Shown: positions 36,301 to 47,299 of the stretch, one piece after another
How the letters are laid out: every line of letters begins with the position of its first letter
Numbering within the stretch: the first letter of the stretch is position 1
Translations under genes and position numbers: made by a program
Notes under the pieces: generated by a model
Databases searched by the model: none
Told to the model about the DNA's origin: nothing
Seen by the model: only the letters and a program-made list of their open reading frames with translations
From: Rhizaria sp. SCN 62-66
Taxonomy: Eukaryota; Rhizaria, unplaced
Assembly (NCBI GenBank): GCA_001724265.1
Contig: MEDY01000020.1
Coordinates: 1 to 64,000, forward strand
DNA: 64,000 bases
Direction: 5' to 3'

Positions 36301-38140
36301 GCGGCCAGCCTGAGCGCGGCGTTGGCGGCGTCGGCGAGCGAGCGCGGGCGCTGCAGCCTGCGCGCGCGGCGCGGCAGCAGCGCGCGGTCCGCGCCCAGCG
36401 ACAGCGCGCTCTGCGGCGCGGCGGGCGCGCGGCGGCGGGAGTACAGGTCGCGTGCAAAGCCCGCCACGGCCGCGGAGGGCCGCGCCGCGGGCAGGTGCGC
36501 GTCGGAGAATAGCGGCGCAGCACCCGCCGCGGCCGTGGCAGCAGCGTAGCGCGCCAAGTGCCGCGCGGTCCGCGCCGCGAGCGCCGACGCTGCGCCCGCG
36601 CCCGGGTTAGCCCCTGACGCGGTCGCGGTCGCAGTCGATGCGGCTGCGGCGCCGGCGTTGCCGTGGGAAGACATGAGCGGCGCGGATGCGAGCGCGGTGC
36701 GCAGCAGCACGTCGGTTTCGCGCAGCGGCGCGATATACGGCACTGTGGGCACACCCTCGAGCCGCGCCGCATTCGCGCGCGCTAGGCCGGCGTACCGGGG
36801 CCGCGATGCGGTGTGCGTGCGCGGGCTGGGGTTGAACCAGGCCCAGAAGCGCGCGCTGCCGTGCACTGACGCCAGCGGCGGCGGCAGCAGCGCCGGAGTT
36901 GACATACTCACAGTCGCCGTCGCAGTTGCAGTGTGCGTGCGAGCGGTCTTGTTGCTCTGCTGCTTGCCCTTGTGGTGGAAACGCGCTGCCTCAGAGTTAG
37001 TGTCATCGTCGTCGCCGCACTCGCTCTCGCACAAACCGCTAAGGTGGTAGTTGTTCATAGCGGCTGTCGTATTCGCGGCGACGGCGTGCGTCACGAGCGT
37101 CGCCACAGGCGAGCCCAGAGCGGGCGGCACAGTCGGCAGCAACAGCGGCGGCGGCGGCGGCGGCGGTCGCGGCTGTGCGGGGCCGGCGCTGTGGCGAGCG
37201 CGCTTGGCCTCGTGCGCAGGCAGCCGCTCGCCGGCCGACGCAGCGCCTGTGGTGTCTGCGGTCTGAGCCGACTGGGCAGCGCTGTCTCTCTGTTGCTGCG
37301 GCGCCCGCTGTTGCGGCTGCGGCTGCTGTGGCACGTGCTCTGGCGCTAGGGGCGCCATGGCAGCGAAGCCCGTGCGGGTGAAGACGCGGACCGAGGGGCC
37401 CACATCAGCAGGCGCGGGCAGCAGCAGCGTGCGCGGCGCCAGCGGACGCACCACCGACAGCGCTGAAGATTTGAGGGAAATGCGTGAAAATAACATCAGA
37501 TACAAAAACAGTGAGAGTACACGACTGGACAGAAAAACTATGATATTGCGATGTTCGGCATCATTGACGCACCTTTCGTGTCGCTGGCGACGGCCAGGGG
37601 AAAACCTAGCGGTGCAGCCAGCGCGCGCGTGGCGAAAAGCGTGTCCAGCACGCGGGGGTCCTGCCGCGGGACCACAGCGGCAGCGCCCGCCTCAGCTCCA
37701 GCATCAGCGTGACCTTCAGCTTCAGCATATGCAGTCGCAGACGCAGAAGCAGAGACGTTCGGGAGGAGGCCGAGACCTGCGGGAGCTGCAAAGGCGCAAT
37801 GCGCGGGCGCAGTGCGTGGGCCTTCAAGCGCGGCGGCGATGGCAGCGGCGCGATCGCAGAAGCCCGGGCGTTCGTTGAGCGGCCGGCCAGACTGCACGAA
37901 GGGGTCCTCAGGCGCAGCGAGCGCGCCCAGGCGCAGATCGCCGACCGCGCCGACCGCGCCCAGTGAGAGCAACGTCGAGTGAGACTGCGCGTCAAAGGTT
38001 GGGTTGTCCTGCGCCAGCGGCCGCAGCGCGCGCGCGAGCAGGGCGGCGGCGTTCTCGACCGTGGTGAGCGGCGCCAGCGCAACCGCGGCGGGCGCGGCGG
38101 ACGCCCGCGGCAGCGGGGGCGGCCCGGGGAGCGACGACAT
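18372..38140 (-). CDS. TAF1C: Giant TAF1C/Rrn6-like RNA polymerase I initiation factor, four exons, 6,478 aa
   Basis: Four exons join into one frame: 38140-37573, 37462-34872, 34756-24804 and 24696-18372 (UAA). The introns are 110, 115 and 107 nt with donors GTGCGT, GTACGT and GTACGT, and the total is exactly 6,479 codons. Three apparent gene ends inside it are intronic stops. The identifying region is about residues 4,300-4,435, split by intron 3: SWATVRWGAHPRTLLAATPT, FKVDLRAGG, then FAVTTARCVHIMDERMPSRA and LLSWDIPGLPRPL. This is the TAF1C/Rrn6 beta-propeller pattern (W..F..HPR.L......L..D and ..T....L.DER.P..PML.W). The TAF1C family acts in the SL1/core factor complex at rDNA promoters in the nucleolus. 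The rest is largely Ala/Ser/Asp/Glu-rich, ending with an SQ-rich patch near 6,240-6,310. Family members are about 870-900 aa, so this is roughly seven times normal. The identity rests on the propeller; the N-terminal 1,050 residues are unrecognised. Confidence 0.72.
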
Positions 38141-39667
38141 CGCGCGCCGGGAAGGCTGCGTGGGAGCTGTTGTGTGGTAGAGTTGTGGCTTAGGGCAAGA
38201 GCAAGAGCGCTAACAGTACAAGGGAAAGAGACGCGCCGATGCAAAAGAGCAGACGCAGTCGGGGAGCTGCGAGTGCTGAGTGCGGAGCGCGCGAGGAAAA
38301 TAGAAAAATAACTAGTAATTGATCGTCAGTAAGAGAACTAAATCAAAATCAAGTGATTTTAGTGCGCATGTAATAATAATTATTATTAGAATTTTACAAG
38401 AATCATGCTATCACCAAGGGACACTACTACTTGCGCTGTTCTCGCGGGTCACCCGGCTGTCCGCCGCACAAGTCACACTCTGGCTGCGACCAGAAACACA
38501 CGCAAAATAGGGTAAGATAAAGATCACCGAACACGATTTTTGGATATAGCCTATAAAGCTGTATATGTGCCACATTTTTCAAATTTTAGATTGCTTTCGC
38601 TTTATTAAGCACATACTCTACACAGATTACTCGGCGTAACCGTTCCTGTCAAAGACTTGTGGTATGTCCCACGCATCATTAATAGCGCAGTCGGTGGGAA
38701 ACTAATCATCTTTAGAAATTGGTGCATTACATATTTTTTCTTACTAGCATGTTCACAAGCCCACTAATATCTTCCATAATCTTGAAATCGCATCGACAAC
38801 TGGTGTTCTGACTTGATATTCGTCGTGATCCACCTACCCGCTCGCAGCCGTAAAGAGCATTCCTATCAAAATCACCACAGAAAAAAAAAAAAACATCGCC
38901 ACAACTAGTGCTACGTCCCGCTGTGACATATCTCTGCGCAGAGGCTTCCGTCCGCTGCAGTGCCAGGCAATCGCAGAAAGAACTGCATGTCTTTGGCGGA
39001 GCCGCGAGACCTGAAGAAGCGTTAAGAATGATATCAGTCATCACTAAGGCGCCCACGTACAGACCGTGCACAATAGTACCTCTCGCACATTTTGATCCAA
39101 TCTCCAAGCTTAGAATGCATATTGTGTGTTACATTCACTCATAAAAGCACAAGCGGTGACGCAGGAAAGCGCTGCCTCACGCCCGCGAATACGCATCTCA
39201 ATGACTGTCACCAGACATACAGCAAATGGAAAATGTCATAGTCACATAATTCATCATGGAAGTACAGCCATCCGTTGAAAACAAAACATGTGTACAACAT
39301 GTTCAAACCATGTCAGCAAAGATATGTTTACGAATCCCACCACGAACATCGGAACAGGGGCGGTTCGCAGAAAATCGGTCTGGTGTCGACCGATCGAAAA
39401 TGATTTGAGCTCGCCTGTAAAACGACTTTGACGTGCCTATGGGGCTGTTTCAACTCGCATGTTCTCTTGCAATTGCGATATCAATGAAATGTGTCTTTGT
39501 ATTGATACAAAATGGCGGGTTTAAGACGCCCTACACGGAGCAGACTTCTTGTACGAGAGGCCACTTTCCTCCAAATCTCTTCTCCTCTCGTGGCTTTACA
39601 ATATCTCTCACCCTGGTCTTCCGTGCTTTCTTTTGACGCTCGTAATGCATGCATAGAAGGGTGTTCA
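38141..39667. promoter_or_regulatory. Divergent intergenic region (TAF1C-like / SH3 protein)
   Basis: This 1,527-nt AT-rich gap lies between start codons on opposite strands and is the longest gene-free stretch in the window. It contains an A13 tract at 38881-38893. An open frame at 38727-39107 (-) lacks exon-like composition. I found no tRNA, snRNA or repeat array by eye. Confidence 0.5.
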
Positions 39668-40418
39668 ATGTCGTCTCACGCTCCGGTCTCTTTCGACCCG
39701 AAGGCGCTTCAGGGTACGTCTCCTAGTTCAATCTCCCACCTCGTGCTCTTCTTTGTCTTGTCAGCTCCTTCACCTTTCGTTCGCGTCATCACGCTCTCAC
39801 TCGCGTTTTCCTGTCTCTGTCTCCCCGTTTACTGACGTGCCCGCGTCCCGTAGATCCTGCCGCGCTGGAGGCGTGGGTGGCGCAGATCTCCGCGTCGTCC
39901 GCTGCGGCGCACAAGGCCGCCGCTGACGCGTGCACGGCGCGCGTCGTCGCCGCGGGCATCCGCGAAAGCGACTGCCGCCAGCGCGCGTCGGCCGAGATCA
40001 AGGCCGCTGACGCCGCGGCCGCCGACGTCGCGCGCGAGCAGAGCATCCGCGAGGAGCACCTCTCGCAGGCCGCGTACTGGACCTCGCTGCCCGCCACTGT
40101 CGCCGCCGCCATCAAGGCCATGCCGCCGCCTCCCGTCGCCGTCGCCGCCGCCCCGGCCCCGGCCCCGGCCCCGGCCCCGGCCGCCGCGCCCGCGCTGCCG
40201 CCCGCAATGGCGACGCCCGCGCCCGCCAACGTGAGAGTCCCCGCGTTCGTGCCCCCGACCACGACCCCCGCGCTGCCCCCCGCGCCCGCCCCCGCCGCTG
40301 CCACTGCCGGTGCCGGTGCCGGTGCAGCTGGCACGAGCAACGCGCGCGCGTTCTTCAACAACCGCGCCTCCGTCGCCCCGGGCCCCGCGCCCGCACCCGC
40401 ACCCGTGCCCGCACCCGT

Positions 40419-40457
<39 letters not shown>

Positions 40458-40641
40458 GGGCCCCGCGGGCTCGCTCGTGGTCGCCGCCGACGGCTCCGCG
40501 GGCGGCGTGCGCGCCGCATCGGCCATGTTCGACAAGGCCGGCGGCGCGCGTACCCCCGCGGGCCCCCCGCCCGTCATCCGCCGTGGCACCGACGCCGTTT
40601 CCCCCGTCGCCGCTCAGAACAACGCGCCCCGTCCCATGGGT

Positions 40642-40691
<50 letters not shown>

Positions 40692-41364
40692 TGCGGGCGT
40701 CGGGTCGATCGCGTCGCGCGCGAGTGTTTTCCCCGCCAACGGCCCCATCATGGGCATGGGCGCCGCCCCCGGCTCCTTCGGCTCGACCCACGGCGCCGCG
40801 GCCCACGCCGCCCCCGCGGCCGCCGTGGCCGCGCCCGAGGCCGAGCCGCCAGCGCCGCGGACGGGCCGCTACTGCCGCGCGCTCTACTCGTACCCTGGCA
40901 ACGCCGACAACAACATCTACGCGTTCGCCAAGCACGACGTGTTCGAGGTCTGCACCGACGACTGCGACTGGTGGCTCGTGAAGCGCGCCGCCGAGGCCGA
41001 CAACCCTGCCATTGAGGCCGGCTTCGTCCCCAAGAACTACGTCGAGCCCTGCCCGCCCCCCGCCGGCGCCTCGAGCGCGCCGCCGCCGGCTCCCGCCCCC
41101 GTGGCCGTCGCTGCGCCGGCCCCCGCGCCGGCCCCCGCCCCCGCGCCCGCGCCTGAGCCCGTGCCCGCGCCCCCCGCTGCGATGCGCGTGCGCGGCAAGT
41201 ACGATTTCCCAGGCCAGGGCGGCGACGACTTCCTCGCCTTCAAGGCGGGCGACATTATGACCATCACGGGCGAGACAGAGGGTCAGGACTGGTGGAGCGG
41301 CACGCACTCCGTGACCGGCAAGACCGGATACGTCCCCTCCAACTTTGTCGAGATCATCCAGTAA
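39668..41364 (+). CDS. Two-SH3-domain protein with Pro/Ala and Gly/Ala microsatellite-coded linkers
   Basis: Exon 1 is 39668-39713 and exon 2 is 39854-41364, joined over a 140-nt intron (GTACGT...TAG). The product is 518 aa ending in UAA and starts MSSHAPVSFDPKALQ. Residues about 20-105 are helical and charged (KAAADACTARVVAAGIRESD). The middle is Ala/Pro/Gly-rich with hexanucleotide-coded AP and GA repeats. SH3-1 (about 350-415) has ALYSYPGNADN, WWLVKR and GFVPKNYVE. SH3-2 (about 455-518) has KYDFPGQGGDDFLAFKAGD, DWWSGT and GYVPSNFVEII. Both keep the ALYDY-like, WW and G.VP.N(F/Y)V motifs needed to bind proline-rich ligands. The architecture suggests an adaptor of the actin, endocytic or signalling kind; the specific family is not clear. 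Confidence 0.85.
40419..40457 (+). repeat. (GCCCGC)n hexanucleotide repeat coding Pro-Ala
   Basis: Pure repeat of about 39 nt in the SH3 gene. It is the reverse complement of the repeat at 40642-40691. Confidence 0.9.
40642..40691 (+). repeat. (GCGGGC)n hexanucleotide repeat coding Gly-Ala
   Basis: Pure repeat of about 50 nt in the SH3 gene, able to pair with 40419-40457. Confidence 0.9.
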
Positions 41365-42683
41365 ACGCGCGCGCGCTTCAAAGCATTCAAAGCACTTAAA
41401 AGCGTGAAAGCATCATCAACCAAATCATTTCGTCTTGTTGTTGCTGTTGTTGTTGTTGTTGTTATTGTTGTCATCCTCCTGTGCACCTGTTGTCGTGTGC
41501 GCTATTAGTTGTCTGAATATAGTTAAGTCTCTTCGTTTTATCATAATCTTCATTTCTTTTATCTTAGTTTGTCTGGTTTCTTTGGAGGCCGCAGACTTTG
41601 TTTCTCTTGTTGTTCTGTTGTCGGTCTGATTTTCTCTTCGGTGCCGTCGTTGTCGCTGTCACTGGTGTCATCGCATCGCTGTTTGTCGTTGCTGTCATTG
41701 CTGTCATCCAATGCCGGCGCCGTTATCGTTGTGTAGCTGTCACTGCTGCTGCTGCTGCTGCTGCTTCTGTCGCCATCGTCCTTGTCTCTCTTAGTGGCTC
41801 ATCACGCATCACGCAGAGCCCGTCCGTTGGACCGCCCTGTCACGCTGTCATCGCTTGTGTTCGTTGGTTCGCTGTTTGCGAGTTACCGTTACTCATGAGC
41901 GCTGGCGGCGACCGCGCGGCACACCGGGCTCTGCGATACTTAGAAAAGAAGAGCATGTCGGTGGCGAGCGGACGTGAGTTGGCAAGCGCGCGAGCGAGCG
42001 AGCGAATGAGAACGAGTCAATGAGCAAGTGAGTGAGCAAAGCAAGCCAGCAATCAGCGAGCACCGCGTTGCGTGCGTACTTGAGCATGCGCTCTGTGTGC
42101 TGCCGCGCGCGCGCACCTAATACATATCACTTTCAAAGAAGCACGTCTTATTTCTTCGTCTCATCACGCGTGCGCTTGGTGTGTGCGAAACTGCGTGAGT
42201 CAGTGTCATCACGTGCTTGCGATGGAAGTGACTGCTGCGTCGATGGTGACGTCGACGCATTTACAAAACAACGTGAATCAGAGTAATCTCAGCGTCAAAA
42301 TCTGATATTTTGGTTGATCCGGTGTGCCTTTTGCACATTGTTTATTTTTACCCAATTATTATTCTAAGAAAAGTCGGCGTCGCGCAGTATCCTTGTGTTT
42401 ATGTTTGACCTCTCCTCGTGCTTTTTGTCGCCTCCCTGATCTGCATCAACTGTCTGCAGTGCAGTTGCTAGATTCTTTCAACACGCGTCGTTACTCACGC
42501 ATTCTGTTATTTATTTGCTTTTAATCGCATCAGTGCGGCTTTTTCCGCTTGCGAATGCGCCGCGCTCTCACAGCCCATAGCGCCTCTAAGAAGTCTAGTC
42601 TCCCCCTTCTCTTCTTCAAGTCTCTTCTATCCGTCCCCGCGCTCTCCGCACCCTTCGGGCTCCACTCCACTCCTCTCCGCGCG
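41365..42683. other. Intergenic region between SH3 and NT5C3 genes, with simple repeats
   Basis: 1,319 nt between two plus-strand genes. It contains a TTG-rich run at about 41437-41471, seven CTG units at 41743-41763, and a degenerate GAGC/GAGT patch near 41985-42045. The final 150 nt before the NT5C3 start are C/T-rich. Open frames here are repeat-driven and I do not call a gene. Confidence 0.5.
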
Positions 42684-45010
42684 ATGTCTTCGGCTCTGTT
42701 GCAGCGGACCGCGCTGTCTGATCTGGGCCCGCGCGCCGCGTACGTGCGCCCCCACACCATCGCGCCCGACTTGCCCCGCTTTCACGCCAAGCTCGCCGCC
42801 CTCCGCGCCGGCGGGCCCCGCGCGCTGATGTGTGTCGCTGACTTTGACTACACGCTCTCCATGCCCGGCGGGCTCTCTTCCTGGTCTATTATTGACTCAA
42901 GCGAGCGCGCGCCCGCGGAATTCCGCGAAGAGTGTCTTGCAATGGCACGCAAGTTCTTCCCCATCGAGGTCCGTCACACACAATCGATATCTGTCACCAT
43001 CATTTCTCACTGCCGTACACTTCCCATAGTTCATATCGCTGTCTCAATGTAGCAGTCATAGTTGTTGCATCACATAAACGTTGTTTTATTGCCTCTGTAG
43101 ATTAAATCTCCGAGATGTACGTACATACAACTTGAACTCTTGTCATACTGCCATCACCTCACGTCAATGCTATGTGTTCTCCTTGCTCTTGTTATTGCCC
43201 GCCCACCCGCCCGCACGCGCAGGCGTCGCTCACGCTGACCGCGGCGGAGAAGGACCCCGTGCTGACTGAGTGGTTCCTGCGCTTCCACGCGCAGGTGCAG
43301 CATGGCGCCGTGCTCACGCCCGCGCTGCTCGCCGCCATCTGCGACGACGCCATCCCGCACGCGCGCGCCTCCACGTCTACATCTGCCTTCGCCGCCGCGC
43401 CGGCCGCGGGCGCTGGCCCGGCTACCCCGGCCGCCCAGAGCGCGGAGACGCGCCCCCCGTCTTCGCAACCTCCTGTCTCTCCGGTATCGTGGGCGCCAGT
43501 GTCGTGGGCTCCGCTGCCGCTGGAGGCTGCGCCGGAGAACGTGAGCGCGGGCGACTTCGAGCGCGTGCCCCACGCGCTGAGCATGCGCGCCGGCTTTGCG
43601 CCGCTGCTGCGCGACCTCGAGGAGGCGCGCGTGCCCGCAGTTGTCGTCTCCGCCGGAGTCGGCAACTTCATCCTCGAAGCACTGCGGTCCGCTGATATCT
43701 TATTCTTGAGATATATATGTATCATTGTATAGCGGGGATTTGTTTGAATATGTGCGGTGTACGTTATTTTAATCTCAACGAACTCTTTTCCTAACTACCT
43801 GTACACTACCCTTGTTTCCTTTTGTCGCTTTCTCTGTTTGTACTATATCTGCAGCCGCAACGGCGTGTCCACGGCAGTGCCGCTGATCGCAGAGACCGTG
43901 CCGGCAGTGCTCGCTGCGGGGCCCGCGCCCGCGGTCGCCGCCGCTGCCGCCGCCGCGCTTGCCGCGAACGGACACATCATCGACCCCCTTTGCAACAACG
44001 ACAATCGCAACAACAGCAACACTTGCTCGAGCTCGAGCTCTAGTGCGAGCAGTGGTTATGACAGCGGCGTGCTGCCCGTGTACGTCGCAGCCAACTTTGC
44101 TGGCTTCCAGCGCAACAGTGCCAGCCATATTGCTAGCGCTAATGGGAGCGCGAGCGCCGGGACTGCGGTTGTCGCGGGGGACGCGCCCGTCGCGCGCTTC
44201 TACCCGCAGCACCCGATCCACGTCTACAACAAGTGCAACAACGCGCCTCTCACCGCGCTCGAGCGCCACTTCACCGCTCAACGCCTCAACACCAACAGCA
44301 GCAAGAGCGCTAGCGCACAGAGCGCTGCGCAGAACGGCGTTCAGAGCGGAATGAACGTGTTGCTGCTGGGCGACAGCTTGGGTGACGCGACGATCGAAGG
44401 CAGTCTGCCGGGCGCGTCGACCGTGCTTAAGGTCGGCTTCCTGAACCTGCGGCCCGGCGTCACGGCCGCTATGGCCACCGACGGCGACGTCCGCGCGCGC
44501 ACGCCGCACACCTGCGCCAAACACGCGCACGCGAACAGCGCGCACGCGAACGCCGATACGCAGTCACAGAGTGAGAACAAGACCGGCGCCAAGAGTACAA
44601 GCGCGGGGGCGAGCGCGCCCGACGGGTGCCACGTGCCGACCGGCTCAGACTCGGCCGCCGAGTTCAACAAGGCCAGCTCCGCAAACGGCGGCTCCGCCCC
44701 CGCGAGCACTGCGACGGCGGCCACGGCCGTAAACAGCGCGGCAGCGACAACGAACAGTGCGACCGCGAAGAAGGCCGCGGCGCCGCTGACTGGCGCCGAG
44801 CTGGCGTCGGGCGCGGCGCACGGCGACTGCTGGGGCTGCGTGGCGCAGGTCGCCGCCGCGCGGCTGCGTAAGCACTGCGAGGCCTTCGACCTGGTCGTCA
44901 TCGAGGACGGCTCGCTCGACGTCGCGCGCGACCTTCTGCGGGACGTCATTGCTCATAGCAGCAGCAGCAGCAGCAGCAGCAGCATCGGTAGCGCGGCGGC
45001 GAAGCTCTGA
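42684..45010 (+). CDS. NT5C3: Cytosolic 5'-nucleotidase III (pyrimidine 5'-nucleotidase, HAD fold)
   Basis: This enzyme removes phosphate from UMP/CMP or related nucleotides. Three exons are inferred: 42684-42968, 43223-43686 and 43855-45010, with GTCCGT and GTCCGC donors; they give 634 aa ending in UGA. The HAD nucleophile motif is DFDYTL at 53-58, with Asp53 the predicted nucleophile and Asp55 the acid/base. FFPIE joined to ASLTLTAAEKDPVLTEWF matches the family's cap region. Exon 2 ends with VPAVVVSAGVGNFILEALR, the Ser motif. Exon 3 has YVAANFAGF, HVYNKCNNAPL, then LLLGDSLGDATIEG with the metal-binding Asp423/Asp427, then KVGFLNLRPG and VVIEDGSLDVARDLL. Inserts rich in Ala, Asn and Ser, including nine AGC codons at 44957-44983, roughly double the usual 290-330 aa length. 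Confidence 0.93.
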
Positions 45011-45395
45011 GTATGCGTGCAGGTGTTAACTTAAGATTTTTTATTTCGCATGACTTCTGAATGACAACAGGAATACAGTCAGCCTATAAGGAATAGTTTA
45101 CTTTTTTCTTTGTGTAATTAACCAAACAAATCAACTTTTTTTTTCTATAATCAAATGTTTTTATTAATTTTCTTACCCCCTACCAAACCAGTTCCCGGGG
45201 TTTGTAAAGCTTATAAAACAACGCACACAAAAACGTACGCACACATTACACAGTGTCCGCACGCATATAAAGGCGCACGAACCCCGCGGTTTCCCCCCGT
45301 CCTAACTTAACATCATCACAACAACATCACATAATCACACCGACGCAGGCAGACTGCAGCAGTCGCAAAGCAACGCAACGCGAAGGCTGACTCGC
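45011..45395. other. Convergent 3' region between NT5C3 and VDAC
   Basis: 385 nt, T-rich then (AC)-rich, holding the 3' ends of two convergent genes. No gene or strong structure seen. Confidence 0.5.
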
Positions 45396-46574
45396 TTACT
45401 TGTCGCCGAAGGAGACGGAGACGCCGTACTTGTTGCCGGCGGGGCCGAACTGGTTGGCGAGACCGACGACGACGTCGGGGTTGGAGAGCTTGTGCTCGAC
45501 GTAGGTCGACACGGTGAAGGACTTCTCGCCCTTGGCGACGTTGTCCGAGACCTCGACCTTGGTCTTGGCCAGGGTAGCGGGGTTGAACTTGTACTGCGCG
45601 GCGGCGGCGAAGGCAGAGTTGGCGGCGGGGGTCACGGTGACGCGCGTGCCGACCTGGAAGGCCGCGGACACGCGGTGGTAGAGTGAGAGCACGACGTGCG
45701 ACTGCTTCTCCACGACGGCGGTGCCGATGAGGTTGCCGTCCTCGTACTGGACGCCAGCGTCGACCGACACGGCAGAGCCGAAAGCAGCGCCGGACTTGAC
45801 GGCGTTGACGTCGGCGGCGGCGACGAAGCCGGCCGAGAGGCCCTCGACGCCGACGGCGGCGGAGACGGTGACGGCGTTCTTGGCCTGGTTGAACTCGGCG
45901 GTGACGGCGGCGGACTCGCGGGAGTACTCGGTCGAGACCTTGCCGGTGGGGCAGGCCTTGAGGTTGGTCTCGGCCTCCGCGGAGACAACGAGGCCCTTCT
46001 GGAGCTTGGAGAACTTGGTGGTGCCCTTGAACTTGCCGTTGGTGGCGACCTCGAGGGAGGCGTCACCCCAGGCCTTGTCCTTGTACTCGACCTTGGACTT
46101 GCCTGAGAGGGAAGAGAAGGCCGGGTCGTCGACAGTGGCGGTGGAGGAGATGGTGATGTTGTCGGCCTGGGACTTCATCGAGACGGAGTGCTTGTAGTCA
46201 TCCTTCTTGGCATCCCACTTCTGGGAGAGGAGGTCTGTTGACGACGTGTGGAGGGCAATTAGGAACAAACAAAGGCAACAATGAGCGACGGGCTGACGGT
46301 TGGGGGGCGATTAAAGAGCCGAAAAGGACGATATGTACACAAAGAACTGTGTCACAAGCTCCAAAAAGCTTGGAAACACAAACTAGAGAAGGGCTTTCAT
46401 AGCCACAATGTAGAATCATTGCGGTACAAAAGCGAGAAGTGGTCCGAACTGGACGTGAAAGAGGGCCCAAGAGCACGTGGCGGAGGGCGTTTCGTTGCTG
46501 ATGACGCAGGGCTAAAAGGACGTACCGGAGCAGGTCTTGCCGAACTTAGTGAAAAAGGGCGGGACGAAAGCCAT
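45396..46574 (-). CDS. VDAC: Mitochondrial porin (VDAC)
   Basis: VDAC is the beta-barrel channel of the mitochondrial outer membrane that passes ATP, ADP and other metabolites. Exon 1 (46574-46526) codes MAFVPPFFTKFGKTCS. A 291-nt intron (GTACGT...CAG) leads to exon 2 (46234-45396), which continues DLLSQKWDAKKDDYKHSVSM. The whole is 295 aa ending in UAA, close to the usual 280-295. The N-terminal helix pattern (F.KFGK.C.DLL.K.W) and alternating strands such as KVEYKDKAWGDASLEVATNG, SLYHRVSAAFQVGTRVTV and the last strand NKYGVSVSFGDK fit the eukaryotic porin family. An apparent start further upstream in exon 2's frame (46268) lies in the intron. Unlike many neighbours it has no Ala-rich inserts, as expected for a tightly packed barrel. 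Confidence 0.92.
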
Positions 46575-47299
46575 TGTGGAACAAAACTACGCAAGAGAAT
46601 AACAAAGATGGCAGCAACAAGGGGACGATGAGTGGTGAAATCGGGGAAATTCGCAAAGTGATGAGTCGGGCGTTGTCCCTGTGGCAGCTTCCCGATACCC
46701 ACAATTTGGCCACAAAGACGTCGCCAGATCGGATTAGAAAATTGCACATCAAGTGTGCCGCAACACATTCTGCATCTTCTAATTTGAAACTTATGCTATT
46801 TGATGTGCATATCGCGCGCTAAGCTCTGATTCACGTTCGCCCCAAGTCGGTTAGAACGGTTGACTCTGTCGGTTGGGCTGGCCAGTGAAAGTAAAGCCGG
46901 ACCGACCGACAGGGCCGATGACTGTGATCACAGTCAGCAATATCGATCGATAGACCATAAAAACTTTGAGCTCTTGCAAGACAAACTGAATCTGTGCTGA
47001 ATGAAATGAAATTTGGATGTAATGGAGAATATGTGCAATTGAATCGTTATTTTATATTTTGTCGCGTCTCTTGTCGAAAGTGCTTTGCAAAATACACCAG
47101 CTGTTTCAAAAAAGCCTTGATTGTGTAACATCTCTCTTCGACAAAGTTTGCGCTTCACCTCCTGCCCCGAAAGCGAGACTAGAGCGTTCCACCATTTGTT
47201 CTCACCGCAAGTGCAACCGCCATTGCTATAAACAGCAACGCCAAACCCGCTCGTTCCCACCCCATCTCCTCAAAACTGTACATTTGACACACTCACACC
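46575..47299. other. Intergenic region upstream of VDAC
   Basis: 725 nt between two minus-strand genes; it should hold the VDAC promoter. It contains a perfect 14-bp palindrome, ACTGTGATCACAGT, at 46921-46934, and just before it a TGTCGGT...ACCGACA inverted repeat (about 46868-46912). No gene seen. Confidence 0.5.

Noticed and set aside
34845-37505. A separate 886-aa gene ending at UGA 34845
   Set aside because: The end is intronic sequence after a GTACGT donor at 34871, and the frame continues in phase 0 at 34756.
38727-39107. 126-aa minus-strand open frame in the TAF1C/SH3 gap
   Set aside because: Its composition is intergenic (not GC-rich), it contains the A13 tract, and I see no motif.
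45396-46268. VDAC starting at the frame's first possible start (46268)
   Set aside because: That segment is the end of an intron; the true start is ATG at 46574 in a 49-nt exon that restores the conserved porin N-terminus.
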